Positions 1 to 8,009 are shown, counted from the first letter of the stretch. The stretch: DNA of 56,553 nucleotides from Clostridiaceae bacterium (GCA_902362725.1 CABIXM010000022.1:1-56553); one strand, 5' to 3'. The notes: generated by a model from the sequence alone, not told the origin. Numbers and translations are program-made.

Positions 1-46
1 TCTTATATGCTTGTAAGTACATAATTTTTGCAGTCATGACACAAGA

Positions 47-72
47 AAAGCTCCCTCACAGGAAGGAGCTTT
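47..72. terminator. Hairpin, possible terminator of an upstream gene
   Basis: AAAGCTCC (47-54) and GGAGCTTT (65-72) form an 8-bp stem around a 10-nt loop. No long T-run follows on the plus strand, so it may be only a weak terminator for whatever lies left of the window. Confidence 0.4.
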
Positions 73-136
73 GTCTACAGTCTGAAATGAACTGTTATAA
101 TAATGACAGTTCATTTTTTTAAGGAGTATTCTGGTT

Positions 137-2428
137 ATGATTCCTTCCTATTGCGCCATTGGTATCTTTTTTGGCATCTTCTGGGGTGTCTGTGTTCTCT
201 GCCTGCGTTCTGGCCGTCTGTCCTTTTCCAAGGCGGAGCTTCTGGTGTTTTACCTGTTTTCACGAATCGTGCCCGTTTTTATGCAGGAGCATATCGCGGC
301 GCGGAGCCTGCTGTGCCTGCTCCTGGAATGGATCCTGATCGGCGTTCTCACAGCTGTATGCCGCAAAAGAGAAGCAGCTGGACGGCGTATGCTCGCCTTT
401 TACCTGTTTCAACCGGCTTCGATATTCTGTATTCTGGAAGGAATGGTTTCCGGTCTGTATCTGGTTTTCCTGTTTTTTATGGCAGTTTTGGCATTGGAAC
501 ATCTGATTCGTCCACGCGACGGGAGACTTCTGAGCTTTTGGCCAGAATATCTGTCCGGCTGTATCGGGATTTACTGTACGGGATGGTCTGTTTTGCTTTT
601 TCACGGACGTGCATCCCTGTTATCGGGCGTCGGAAATGTTCTTCTGGCCGGTTCTGTTCTGCATGTGTTCTACCGCGTATGGAAGCGGGACTGGAACCTT
701 AGCCGCCCTGTGTCGAAGGGAGAGAGAAGCGTAGAAGTCCCGGCACCGCCATCACATTTTCGAACCCATGACGTCGTTCTGATGCTCCTGTTGACGTTTA
801 TCTTTGGCGCGATTGTTCTTTTTCGGCTGGGAAGTACCCAGGCCCCGGAGACCTTCCGCTCCATGACAGCTGAAAAATCGGATCAGAATCAGATTGTCTT
901 AAAATTCAAAGAAAATACAAATATTTCAAAAATATATCTATTTCTCGGCTACCAGTCCAACCGCTGTTTTTCCTTCTCCTGTATCCAGCCTGGCGAGAAT
1001 ACGTGGACAGTATTTGACAGCAGTCGGGTGCTTCGAAGCGCTTTCTGCTGGAACGCTGTGGAGGTAAATCGGGAGCTTTCCTCCCTTGGTTTGGTACTGA
1101 TGAAAGAGGATGCTGCTGTCGGGGAAATCGTCTGCCTGGACAGCAGTGGACAGCAGATTCTGCCGGAAAACGCGTCCGCGTATCCGGAGCTTTTCGATGA
1201 ACAGGAGAGCTTTCCAGAAATTCCTTCCGCTTACGATCAGACGATTTTCGACGAGGTTTACCATGGCCGGACAGCCTATGAATTCCTTCACGGACTGCCC
1301 ATCTACGAGACGACCCATCCGCCTTTTGGGAAAACCATCATCGCTGCGGGCATCCGGCTCTTCGGTATGAATCCTTTCGGGTGGCGGATTTCCTGCGCAG
1401 TACTCGGTATTCTTATGATTCCGCTGTTTTATCTGTTGGCATTTCAGTTGTTCCGACGGACCGGACCGACCGTTTTTGCAGTACTTCTCCTGGAAACGTC
1501 CTTTATGAATTATACCCTGTCCAGAATCGCGACCATCGATATTCTGGTGGCGTTTTTTGTGCTCTGTATGTTCTTTTTCATATTGTGTTTCCTGCAGAGC
1601 CTGGAAAAGCAGGAGAGTCAGGGACGGCAGTTCCTGTGGCTGTTTCTGTGCGGCTGCTCTACAGCCTTTGCCATATCCGTCAAATGGACCGGCTTTTACG
1701 CCGCAGCCGGAATTGCCATCTTCTTTTTCGAAGCCCTGTTCCGGGAAATGAGAGGGATCAGGAGCCGAAGCTATGCCTGGCATCATGTGATGCTTCCTAT
1801 GGGGCTCTGGTGCTGCCTTTGCTTCCTTCTGATTCCGGGTCTGGTATATCTGCTTTCCTATATCCCGTTTCAGCGGCTCTATCCGGAGCAGAATCTGGTG
1901 AAACTGGCGGTGGAGAACGCCCGTTCCATGTTCAGCTACCATGTGGCCACCGTGGCGGAGCATCCCTATGCCTCTGAATGGTATCAGTGGCTGGTGGACT
2001 GGAGACCCCTCCTGGACAGCTATACGGCCTTTCCGGACGGCAGAACGGGCACTGTGTCCACCTTTCTGAACCCCTTACTCTGCTGGGGCGGTCTTCTGGC
2101 TCTGTTTCATCAGTTTTATCTGTGGAAGAAGCGCAGAGACCGGAACGCGCTGTTCCTGATTGTGTGCTACGGCGCCATGGTGCTTCCGTGGCTTTTTATT
2201 CACCGGACGGTTTTTATCTATCAGTATTTCATTGGCGGCTGTCTGCTTCCTCTGATGTTCGCCAATTCCTGCCGGCAGTTCCGGCAGAGCCGGGCGCTCA
2301 TGGCTGGCATTTCCGTGGCATCCCTGTTGCTGTTCCTGGCTTTTTTCCCGGTTCTTTCCGGCCTCCCGGTTTCTCCGGCCTATGTAAGAACCTTCCTGAC
2401 ATGGCTGCCTTCCTGGATTTTTGTATAA
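137..2428 (+). CDS. PMT-family (GT39-like) membrane glycosyltransferase
   Basis: A polytopic membrane protein of 763 residues. The C-terminal half, from about residue 369, has the hallmarks of the protein O-mannosyltransferase / phospholipid-carrier glycosyltransferase family: an acidic motif in DEVYHGR, then THPPFGK, followed by many hydrophobic helices. Such enzymes move a sugar from a polyprenyl-phosphate carrier to a protein or glycan outside the membrane; donor and acceptor here are unknown. The first 210 residues are an extra multi-helix region, and residues about 235-365 look soluble and probably extracytoplasmic, so the PMT part is preceded by an unusually long N-terminal section. The start is supported by AAGGAG at 121-126. 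The gene stands alone and is followed by a terminator. Confidence 0.85.
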   Translation: MIPSYCAIGIFFGIFWGVCVLCLRSGRLSFSKAELLVFYLFSRIVPVFMQEHIAARSLLCLLLEWILIGVLTAVCRKREAAGRRMLAFYLFQPASIFCILEGMVSGLYLVFLFFMAVLALEHLIRPRDGRLLSFWPEYLSGCIGIYCTGWSVLLFHGRASLLSGVGNVLLAGSVLHVFYRVWKRDWNLSRPVSKGERSVEVPAPPSHFRTHDVVLMLLLTFIFGAIVLFRLGSTQAPETFRSMTAEKSDQNQIVLKFKENTNISKIYLFLGYQSNRCFSFSCIQPGENTWTVFDSSRVLRSAFCWNAVEVNRELSSLGLVLMKEDAAVGEIVCLDSSGQQILPENASAYPELFDEQESFPEIPSAYDQTIFDEVYHGRTAYEFLHGLPIYETTHPPFGKTIIAAGIRLFGMNPFGWRISCAVLGILMIPLFYLLAFQLFRRTGPTVFAVLLLETSFMNYTLSRIATIDILVAFFVLCMFFFILCFLQSLEKQESQGRQFLWLFLCGCSTAFAISVKWTGFYAAAGIAIFFFEALFREMRGIRSRSYAWHHVMLPMGLWCCLCFLLIPGLVYLLSYIPFQRLYPEQNLVKLAVENARSMFSYHVATVAEHPYASEWYQWLVDWRPLLDSYTAFPDGRTGTVSTFLNPLLCWGGLLALFHQFYLWKKRRDRNALFLIVCYGAMVLPWLFIHRTVFIYQYFIGGCLLPLMFANSCRQFRQSRALMAGISVASLLLFLAFFPVLSGLPVSPAYVRTFLTWLPSWIFV

Positions 2429-2446
2429 TCAGATATTGGATGAAAA

Positions 2447-2482
2447 AATAAAGAACCCTGCTTTGCGGGATTCTTTATTTTT
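2447..2482 (+). terminator. Rho-independent terminator after the PMT-like gene
   Basis: An AATAAAGAA...TTCTTTATT stem with an inner CCC/GGG pairing and a T-rich tail lies 20 bp after the stop codon. It separates the glycosyltransferase from the SOS promoter that begins immediately downstream. Confidence 0.8.
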
Positions 2483-2483
2483 T

Positions 2484-2563
2484 CGAACATATGTATTGAC
2501 AAACGAATGTTCGGGGCTTATAATACAAGTATCAAAGGAACAGTTGTTCGGAAAACATGTTCG
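2484..2563 (+). promoter_or_regulatory. SOS-controlled promoter with three LexA-type boxes
   Basis: A near-ideal sigma-A promoter is visible: TTGACA (2496-2501), 17-bp spacer, TATAAT (2519-2524). Three sites resemble the Gram-positive SOS box CGAAC-N4-GTTCG: 2484-2497 (7 of 10 conserved positions), 2500-2513 (9 of 10, directly between -35 and -10) and 2550-2563 (8 of 10, downstream of the start point). The placement predicts tight LexA repression and DNA-damage induction of the gene at 2612. Confidence 0.85.
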
Positions 2564-2611
2564 AATGATGCGACGCGCAGGAGAGCGCAGAATCTGGGGA
2601 GGGCACAGTTT

Positions 2612-2968
2612 ATGTACGAGAGAAAAGCGAGATATGAGAGAAGAAGAGCACACGAAAGAAAAAGGAATCTGATGATTCTGGTTTCCGGCTTTTGCCTGGC
2701 CCTGACCTTTGCCTTTCTGTTCGGAAGTTTTCTTTCTAAAGCAGAGACAAGGGAATCTGACACTGTCTATTACAAGTATTATACGAACATCGAGATTCAG
2801 GCTGGCGATACGTTGTGGGATCTGGCTGCGGAATATATGGGAGACCAGTATGAATCCCGCACTGCCTACGTCGCAGAGGTTTGCCAGATCAACGGCCTCG
2901 CCAATACCGACGACATTGTGTCCGGAGAATATCTGGTGATGCCATATTATTCCGCAGAGTATAAGTAA
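2612..2968 (+). CDS. yneA: YneA-like SOS cell-division inhibitor (LysM protein)
   Basis: A 118-residue protein with a basic N-terminus, one transmembrane segment (about residues 19-41) and an extracytoplasmic LysM-like domain (about 55-112; IQAGDTLWDLAAEYM is typical). This is the architecture of YneA/DivS-type SOS division inhibitors, which delay septation after DNA damage. The first ATG of the open frame lies upstream at 2507, inside the promoter; 2612 is chosen because GGGGAGG sits 8-15 nt before it. The triple SOS box and the nearby lexA support the role. In Bacillus yneA is divergent from lexA; here they are about 3.6 kb apart with other genes between. A plain LysM cell-wall protein is the alternative. 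Confidence 0.8.
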   Translation: MYERKARYERRRAHERKRNLMILVSGFCLALTFAFLFGSFLSKAETRESDTVYYKYYTNIEIQAGDTLWDLAAEYMGDQYESRTAYVAEVCQINGLANTDDIVSGEYLVMPYYSAEYK

Positions 2969-2998
2969 AGAGCCTGCACTGTAACATGGCTATGTTTG

Positions 2999-3014
2999 TC
3001 AGTGGTACCACTGA
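2999..3014. repeat. 16-bp perfect palindrome
   Basis: TCAGTGGTACCACTGA is a perfect 16-bp palindrome about 30 bp after the yneA-like stop codon. It lacks a T-tail and is not needed as a terminator because a strong one follows at 3116; its role is unknown. Confidence 0.5.
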
Positions 3015-3115
3015 GTTTTACATAGATATACATACGAGGAAATGCTTCTCTTTTAGGTACGAAAGCATATCTGCAACTGGGACACAAAAGATAAAATTTT
3101 TAAATTATAATACCA

Positions 3116-3170
3116 AAGAAACCCGGAGGTTTGATTCATTCATAGATTCAAACTTCCGGGTTCTTATTTT
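3116..3170 (+). terminator. Strong terminator after the yneA-like gene
   Basis: AAGAAACCCGGAGGTTTGA and its near-complement (3148-3165) form an 18-bp stem followed by TTATTTTA. It lies 150 bp after the stop codon of the yneA-like gene. The left flank is A-rich, so it may also stop transcripts arriving from the riboswitch on the other strand. Confidence 0.8.
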
Positions 3171-3618
3171 ATGAATGAAAGGCAGAGAGTATCTATATCA
3201 TATATTTCCATGGATTTCTATAGAAACAGATCTATTCGCCAAATCCTTGTTTTTCGAATAGATTAACCGAGATTGTCTAAAGAATCGTATGGATTGCGCC
3301 CTTTACAGATTTCACCATCCATGTCACACAAACTCAGGACAAAAAAACATCTGCCACCAGAATGTCCAAACTCCTCTCATTCCCCCCACCGGGAAGCTGC
3401 AGGTAATCCCGAATGAAAAGAAATTGAAAAATCTGAACATCACTGAGACAGATGTTGAAGCGGCCGGATTAAATATTGGGGTTGGTTTATAATGTAAGCG
3501 AATTCGTTGGGTAACAAGATATCGCTTTTTGAGGGATTTTGGTGAGGTACATTTAGCTTCCCAGCGTAACAAGCCGAATGCCGTCACGACCTGTCAGACC
3601 AGAAATCAAAATGTATGT
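3171..3618. other. Gene-poor stretch, no recognised feature
   Basis: About 450 bp between the yneA terminator and the small riboswitch-linked ORF. Only short open frames occur on either strand; none has a convincing ribosome binding site or a family resemblance. It may be the eroded remains of the gene once controlled by the riboswitch at 3775-3964. Confidence 0.5.
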
Positions 3619-3753
3619 TCAAGATTCATATCCCGGCTGCCTGTACGGTTCCACATCGAGCGCATTCCATAAACAAAAAATGCCTGCTTCCAAAAGCAGA
3701 CACCCCAAAAAGGCATAACGCAAATACCTTTTTGTCAGGAACTGAACTTTCAT
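3619..3753 (-). CDS. 44-residue putative membrane peptide downstream of a cobalamin riboswitch
   Basis: Reading leftwards from the ATG at 3753, an open frame encodes 44 residues: a basic start (MKVQFLTKRYLRY), a hydrophobic stretch (about residues 14-29) and a polar tail ending PGYES. A good Shine-Dalgarno sequence, GAGGAG (3763-3768), lies 9 nt before the start and only 7 nt after the B12 box of the riboswitch, the position expected for translational control. Caution: a terminator-like hairpin with six Ts (3675-3716) falls inside the frame, so the ORF may be accidental or the remnant of a longer gene. No family was recognised. Confidence 0.4.
   Translation of the reverse strand: MKVQFLTKRYLRYAFLGCLLLEAGIFCLWNALDVEPYRQPGYES
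3675..3716 (-). terminator. Rho-independent terminator downstream of the cobalamin riboswitch
   Basis: On the minus strand TGCCT...AGGCA and the inner CTGCTT-TTGG-AAGCAG form a hairpin followed directly by TTTTTT. It lies about 60 nt after the B12 box and could be the premature terminator of the riboswitch expression platform or the end of a short transcript. Confidence 0.7.
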
Positions 3754-3774
3754 CGGAAGTCTCTCCTCAAGTAC

Positions 3775-3964
3775 TAAGCAGGTTTCCTGACTTACAGATC
3801 AACATATACCTTTTTCCTTCTCATACTGTAAAAGTACAATGGATACAAACAAAGGCTACTCCCTGAATACAGTGACCGGATCGCTCAGGATTCACACCTG
3901 ATTCCCTTTTCTCATCGGGTTGAGAAACCCTCTGAGCACTTAATACCCTATATGGAATTGTACA
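3775..3964 (-). promoter_or_regulatory. Cobalamin (B12) riboswitch
   Basis: The minus strand carries the conserved cobalamin-riboswitch core in order: GGGAATCAGGTGTGAATCC (complement of about 3888-3906) and, closer to the 3' end, the B12 box AAGTCAGGAAACCTGC (complement of about 3780-3795). The spacing fits the class. These RNAs bind adenosyl- or related cobalamins and normally shut off B12 uptake or synthesis genes. No such gene follows here; only a 44-codon ORF and a terminator do. Confidence 0.85.
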
Positions 3965-3970
3965 AGAATT

Positions 3971-3998
3971 ATTATAGCAGTTTGTACAGAAAAGTCAA
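3971..3998 (-). promoter_or_regulatory. Promoter of the cobalamin riboswitch transcript
   Basis: On the minus strand TTGACT (3993-3998) and TATAAT (3971-3976) are separated by 16 bp, placing the transcription start near 3964, just before the riboswitch. The intact promoter suggests the RNA is still made. Confidence 0.8.
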
Positions 3999-4062
3999 TT
4001 CTTTTCTGGAAGTTTCGCACAATAAATGATAAAATAAACCCATGGAAAGGATGAACAGAATC

Positions 4063-5130
4063 ATGAAATACAAAAATTACCATGAGCAGAAGGATGCGGA
4101 GAATATTCAGCGGCTGCGGGAGGTGCTCACTACCCTGCCCTCTTTTGTCAGCGATTTTTTCAGGGCAAAGGAAATGAGCATGGCTACTACCACCAGAATT
4201 TCATATGGATATGACATACGAATTTTTTTTCGCTTTCTGGTAGAGAAAAATCCTTTATTTAAAAATTATAAAACAACAGATTTTACATATGAGGATTTAG
4301 ATAAAATTAGTACCGTTGACATTGAGGAATACAAAGAATATTTAAAATTATATCAACGTGAGGAAGAACAGGGCGAAATTGATATTACAAATGGAGAACG
4401 CGGTATGAAAAGAAAGTTATCAGCCGTCCGTAGTTTGTTTAATTATCTTTATCGTTACGAACTGATAAAAAATAACCCCGTCGTCCTTGTCGACATGCCC
4501 AAGCTCCACGACAAAGCCATCATCCGTCTGGAACCCGACGAGACAGCCCGCCTTCTGGATTTTATCGAACATGGAGGCGACGATTTGACCGGGCAGAAAA
4601 AGGTCTATTATGAAAAGACCAAAGATCGGGATCTGGCTATTGTCACCTTACTTTTGGGTACCGGGATCCGTGTATCCGAGTGTGTGGGGCTGGATGTCAC
4701 CGATATTGACTTCAATACCAATGGGATCCGTGTCATCCGAAAAGGCGGATCAGAAATGATCGTTTATTTTGGTGATGAGGTGGAAAAGGCGCTGAAGGAT
4801 TATATCAATGGCAGCCGAAAGCTTGTGAATCCCCAGGAAGGCCATGAAAATGCCCTCTTCTATTCCACCCAGCGCCGTCGTATCGGCGTAAAAGCCGTGG
4901 AAAACCTGGTAAAGAAATACTCCCGTCAGGTGACGCCTCTGAAGAAAATCACACCCCATAAGCTACGTAGCACCTACGGCACGACCCTCTACCAGGAAAC
5001 CGGCGATATTTATCTGGTGGCGGATGTCCTGGGTCATAAGGACGTCAATACCACAAGGAAGCACTATGCCGCTCAGGATGAGTCCCGGAGACGCAGCGCG
5101 GCGAATGTGGTGAAGCTTCGGAAAGAATAA
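4063..5130 (+). CDS. Tyrosine recombinase, Xer-like
   Basis: A site-specific recombinase of 355 residues with an N-terminal SAM-like core-binding domain and a C-terminal catalytic domain. Catalytic residues are visible: Arg in GTGIRVSE (about 202), Lys in the KGG hairpin, HKLR (about 298-301), His in LGHKD, and Tyr in RKHY (about 334). Size and sequence are closer to chromosomal XerC/XerD proteins than to phage integrases, and no element boundaries are visible around it. The frame is open to an ATG at 4042, but only 4063 has a possible ribosome binding site (AAAGGA at 4046-4051, long spacing), so the start is uncertain. It converges on the DUF3048 gene across a shared terminator. Confidence 0.8.
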   Translation: MKYKNYHEQKDAENIQRLREVLTTLPSFVSDFFRAKEMSMATTTRISYGYDIRIFFRFLVEKNPLFKNYKTTDFTYEDLDKISTVDIEEYKEYLKLYQREEEQGEIDITNGERGMKRKLSAVRSLFNYLYRYELIKNNPVVLVDMPKLHDKAIIRLEPDETARLLDFIEHGGDDLTGQKKVYYEKTKDRDLAIVTLLLGTGIRVSECVGLDVTDIDFNTNGIRVIRKGGSEMIVYFGDEVEKALKDYINGSRKLVNPQEGHENALFYSTQRRRIGVKAVENLVKKYSRQVTPLKKITPHKLRSTYGTTLYQETGDIYLVADVLGHKDVNTTRKHYAAQDESRRRSAANVVKLRKE

Positions 5131-5152
5131 GAAAGAATCGAAAGACAACAAA

Positions 5153-5197
5153 GAACCCGCGGGTTTCAGTCAGGCTGCAACCCGCGGGTTCCATTTT
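5153..5197. terminator. Bidirectional terminator between convergent genes
   Basis: GAACCCGCGGGTT (5153-5165) and AACCCGCGGGTTC (5179-5191) form a perfect 13-bp stem, with TTTTT on the plus side and an A-rich, hence T-rich on the minus strand, left flank. It serves both the recombinase and the DUF3048 gene. Confidence 0.85.
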
Positions 5198-5206
5198 TGA
5201 AGTTGT

Positions 5207-6328
5207 TTACTCGACTACCAGTTCGCTCCACACATCGTCTGCTACAAAGCCAATGTAGGTCTTTCCGGTATTGATGGTAATCTCATCACCGTTCAGATCG
5301 CGGTATATGGTGCGATTCAGGTCAGAGTTCTTGGTCCAGGTGATTGGAATCGCCTTGCCGTTGGTGATGTAGTAGCCTTCCTGGCCGCTGGCCAGACAGT
5401 TCCATACCATGTAACCATGCTCATCCAGCTGGCTGTAGGACATCTTCTGCAGAATGACGTTCTTGAATGCCAGCTGCTTATTATCATTGCCCGGATCCAG
5501 GTGCTTGGAGCCATACTCGGAGTACAGGTAAGTGCCGCTCTCTTCATCGTAATCCAGCTGAGAACCATTGTGTTTGAAGGGCAGATCCACCAGGGTGCAG
5601 TCGATGCCGTCAGACAGCGCCACCGGCTTGCTCTCGGAAGCAAATTTGAAATGAGCCTCTGTGGGTGCATATTCATTGTAATTGCGGTCGATGCTGGAAT
5701 TATTTTTAAAGTTCTTCTTCATATCGCCAGTCAGAACATACTCCGTAAACTCACGGGGCTTTCCGTTCTTTACGCGGGAGAAGGTTCCGCTGAAATGATC
5801 CACATAAGGATTGTTCAGGAATGTATTAATGTAGAAGGGGCCTCCGTCATGACATACGATGGCGTTCCATTCCGGAGCAATCATCAGGTTGGTGGGACGG
5901 ACGCTTCGTACACTTCCCAGCTGCTTGATGCTGTCATAATCCTTTACCAGAACCATGAAGCGGGTAATGTGATCATTCAGTGTGCTATTCATCATTTCAT
6001 AAATGATATCAGCCTGGGTCAGACCGTAATGCGGAAGCGCTGTTTTCTCATTATCTACCATGACTGCGATGGGACGCTGATCCTTCAGATCTTCGCTGAT
6101 CCATTCATTGGTCAGCTCACTGCGGTACATCCCTTCCGGAGCGACCTCGTCCTCCGCTTCCTCTGTGTTCTCCGTGTCCTCTGCTCCATCTGCTGTCACT
6201 TCATCCTCTGTAGAAAAAGTGTTATCTGATGTGGCTTCCTCATCACTCTTGCCGCAGCCGGCAATGCTGAGAACGCCTGCAAGAGATAAGGTCAGCAGAA
6301 TCAGGGTTAAACGTTTTTTCATCTGCAT
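5207..6328 (-). CDS. DUF3048 (YerB-like) lipoprotein
   Basis: A 373-residue secreted lipoprotein: basic start, hydrophobic helix, lipobox ending in AGC (about residue 25), then an acidic Glu/Asp-rich linker. The body matches the DUF3048/YerB family, with RPIAVMVDNE near its start and GSVRSVRP about 60 residues later. The biochemical role of YerB proteins is not established. AGGAAGG sits before the ATG at 6328. An extended -10 (TGTTATAAT, -10 at 6367-6372) is a likely promoter. It is divergent from lexA. Confidence 0.85.
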   Translation of the reverse strand: MQMKKRLTLILLTLSLAGVLSIAGCGKSDEEATSDNTFSTEDEVTADGAEDTENTEEAEDEVAPEGMYRSELTNEWISEDLKDQRPIAVMVDNEKTALPHYGLTQADIIYEMMNSTLNDHITRFMVLVKDYDSIKQLGSVRSVRPTNLMIAPEWNAIVCHDGGPFYINTFLNNPYVDHFSGTFSRVKNGKPREFTEYVLTGDMKKNFKNNSSIDRNYNEYAPTEAHFKFASESKPVALSDGIDCTLVDLPFKHNGSQLDYDEESGTYLYSEYGSKHLDPGNDNKQLAFKNVILQKMSYSQLDEHGYMVWNCLASGQEGYYITNGKAIPITWTKNSDLNRTIYRDLNGDEITINTGKTYIGFVADDVWSELVVE

Positions 6329-6446
6329 AGTTTCCTTCCTGTGTAGAATTTAATAATCCAGTAACAATTATAACATGTTCTGTAATCAGATACCAGTAAA
6401 AAAGAAAAAGTCTCTTAAAATTTACATAACATTCCAGCACTTTCGC

Positions 6447-6487
6447 CCTCTTTAGTATACATAAGTTTATTATGTATACTAAAGAGG
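6447..6487. repeat. 18-bp perfect inverted repeat in a divergent promoter region
   Basis: CCTCTTTAGTATACATAA (6447-6464) is followed after 5 nt by its exact complement (6470-6487). There is no T-run, and it sits between two divergent transcription units, so an operator for an unknown dimeric regulator is more likely than a terminator. Confidence 0.7.
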
Positions 6488-6491
6488 AAAT

Positions 6492-6544
6492 AGAACAAAT
6501 TTTCTAAACATTTGTTTGCATCATCATACATCCTGTGGTATACT
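6492..6544 (+). promoter_or_regulatory. lexA promoter with SOS-like boxes
   Basis: TTTGCA (6515-6520) and TATACT (6539-6544) with an 18-bp spacer form a promoter. Two imperfect LexA boxes lie just upstream: 6492-6505 (GAAC-AAAT-TTTC core) and 6505-6518 (AAAC-ATTT-GTTT core). They are weaker than those of the yneA-like gene, as expected for partial autorepression. Confidence 0.65.
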
Positions 6545-6586
6545 GATAATAAATACAGACCTTACGAAACAGGGAGGAATCGAATT

Positions 6587-7207
6587 ATGGCTTACGGAAA
6601 AATTTCGAAAAAACAGTCCGAAATTCTTGAATATATTAAATCACAGATTATCAATAAGGGCTATCCGCCCTCAGTTCGCGACATCTGTGAAGCTGTACAA
6701 CTGAAGTCCACGTCTTCCGTTCATTCCCATCTGGAGACTCTGGAAAAAAACGGCTATATCCGTCGCGACCCCACCAAGCCCCGCGCTATCGAAATCATCG
6801 ATGACAGCTTCAATACCGCCCGCCGCGGTGAGGTGGTGAATGTACCGGTCGTGGGCCGTGTGGCTGCCGGAGAGCCAATTCTGGCGGTGGAAAATGTGGA
6901 ATCTTACTTCCCGGTACCCATGGAATTCATGCCCAACGAGCAGTGCTTTATGCTGCAGGTCAAGGGCGAGTCCATGATCAATGCAGGTATTTTTGACGGA
7001 GATACCATTCTTGTGGAGCAGTGTCAGACAGCGGCCAATGGCGATATGGTTGTAGCTTTGATCAATGATTCCGCGACGGTCAAGACCTTCTATCGCGAAG
7101 CTGACCACATCCGTCTTCAGCCGGAAAATGATACCATGGCGCCGATTATCGTGCCGGATTGTCAGATCCTTGGCAGAGTATTTGGCGTGTTCCGTTTTTT
7201 CCGGTAA
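6587..7207 (+). CDS. lexA: LexA repressor
   Basis: A 206-residue SOS repressor. An N-terminal winged helix-turn-helix (about 1-68, with YPPSVRDICEAV and SSVHSHLETLEKNGYI) binds SOS boxes; the C-terminal S24 autoprotease domain has the Ala-Gly cleavage site in RVAAGEP (about 92-94), the nucleophilic Ser in KGESM (about 128) and the catalytic Lys in ATVKTF (about 166). RecA filaments trigger self-cleavage and release target genes, here probably lexA itself and the yneA-like gene. GGGAGG precedes the chosen ATG at 6587; upstream in-frame codons fall within the promoter. Confidence 0.97.
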   Translation: MAYGKISKKQSEILEYIKSQIINKGYPPSVRDICEAVQLKSTSSVHSHLETLEKNGYIRRDPTKPRAIEIIDDSFNTARRGEVVNVPVVGRVAAGEPILAVENVESYFPVPMEFMPNEQCFMLQVKGESMINAGIFDGDTILVEQCQTAANGDMVVALINDSATVKTFYREADHIRLQPENDTMAPIIVPDCQILGRVFGVFRFFR

Positions 7208-7289
7208 AATGTAATTATGAATATCAATAATCAGGCATATCAAAACCTTCACGCTTTCATGTAATATGGTATTTCCTATAGAGTAAAAT

Positions 7290-7348
7290 AGCTCTGTATC
7301 ACATGGGTTATCCCGATTTAGGATATCCTTTGTAATACAGAGCTTTTT
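7290..7348. terminator. Bidirectional terminator between lexA and the Nudix gene
   Basis: AGCTCTGTAT (7290-7299) pairs with ATACAGAGCT (7335-7344), followed by TTTTT. The same structure read leftwards ends the long housekeeping operon on the minus strand. Confidence 0.8.
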
Positions 7349-7391
7349 GGTTTAAAATCTGATTGAGATCACAAAATCTCAACGTTAATTC

Positions 7392-8009
7392 TTATTTCAT
7401 ATTCAAAAATCCAAAAGGTTTTTCCGGATCTTCATACAGAAAATGCATCATCATATATGCGCACATCAGAGATACATTCTCCTCTTTCAGAATTCTTCGA
7501 ATTTCCGCACGATCTGCCAGAACCACTTCGATCTCCTCGCCGTCCTCCAGGCCATCCCTGGAAAGCATGCCGTCTGCAGTTCCGTACACTGCAGCACAGG
7601 ACTCATCGGTCATACCGATGGTGGTAAAATAGGGACGGCTGTACATCTCATCTACTTTGATGGGATGAAAAGTCAGACCAGTCTCCTCTCGCAACTCTCG
7701 CACGCCTGCCTGATGGTAATTTTCACCTTCGTCCACCAGTCCTGCCGGAAACTCATAAATATAATCGCCGATGCTGAAGCGATACTGGCGAATTAAAACT
7801 ACCCGATCCCGCTTCTCTCCATAGAGGGCGTAGATAATGACGCCGTCCGGCTTATTAATATGAGTATTCAGTTTCAGCTCGGAGACATCCTTTGCCCTGG
7901 ACGCCACATGGTAGAGCGCCTTGTGGCCGGTTTTGGTAACAGTATCCAGGTCGTACATATTCAGGAAGCGGTTGTCGGTGGTCTTTGTCACCTTTTCGAT
8001 TTTACTCAT
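7392..8009 (-). CDS. Nudix hydrolase (ADP-ribose pyrophosphatase type)
   Basis: A 205-residue Nudix protein with a full box, G-x5-E-x7-REL-x-EE-x-G (GLVDEGE then RELREETG, about residues 102-124), preceded by the PAG found in ADP-ribose pyrophosphatases. Likely reaction: hydrolysis of ADP-ribose or a related nucleoside-diphosphate-linked compound, Mg-dependent and cytoplasmic. It is the last gene of the rplU-to-rsfS block, starting 2 bp after the rsfS stop with TGGAGG as ribosome binding site. Exact substrate is inferred only. Confidence 0.85.
   Translation of the reverse strand: MSKIEKVTKTTDNRFLNMYDLDTVTKTGHKALYHVASRAKDVSELKLNTHINKPDGVIIYALYGEKRDRVVLIRQYRFSIGDYIYEFPAGLVDEGENYHQAGVRELREETGLTFHPIKVDEMYSRPYFTTIGMTDESCAAVYGTADGMLSRDGLEDGEEIEVVLADRAEIRRILKEENVSLMCAYMMMHFLYEDPEKPFGFLNMK

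Noticed and set aside
938..1963. 341-codon open frame on the minus strand
   Set aside because: Lies wholly antisense to the PMT-like gene; composition is rich in Gln, Lys and His without any domain, as expected of a shadow frame.
3289..3492. 67-codon plus-strand ORF between yneA and the riboswitch
   Set aside because: The C-terminal part looks faintly protein-like, but there is no ribosome binding site or recognised family.
4063..5130. Integrase of a mobile element between yneA and lexA
   Set aside because: No excisionase, att repeats or cargo nearby; sequence and context fit a chromosomal Xer-type recombinase.
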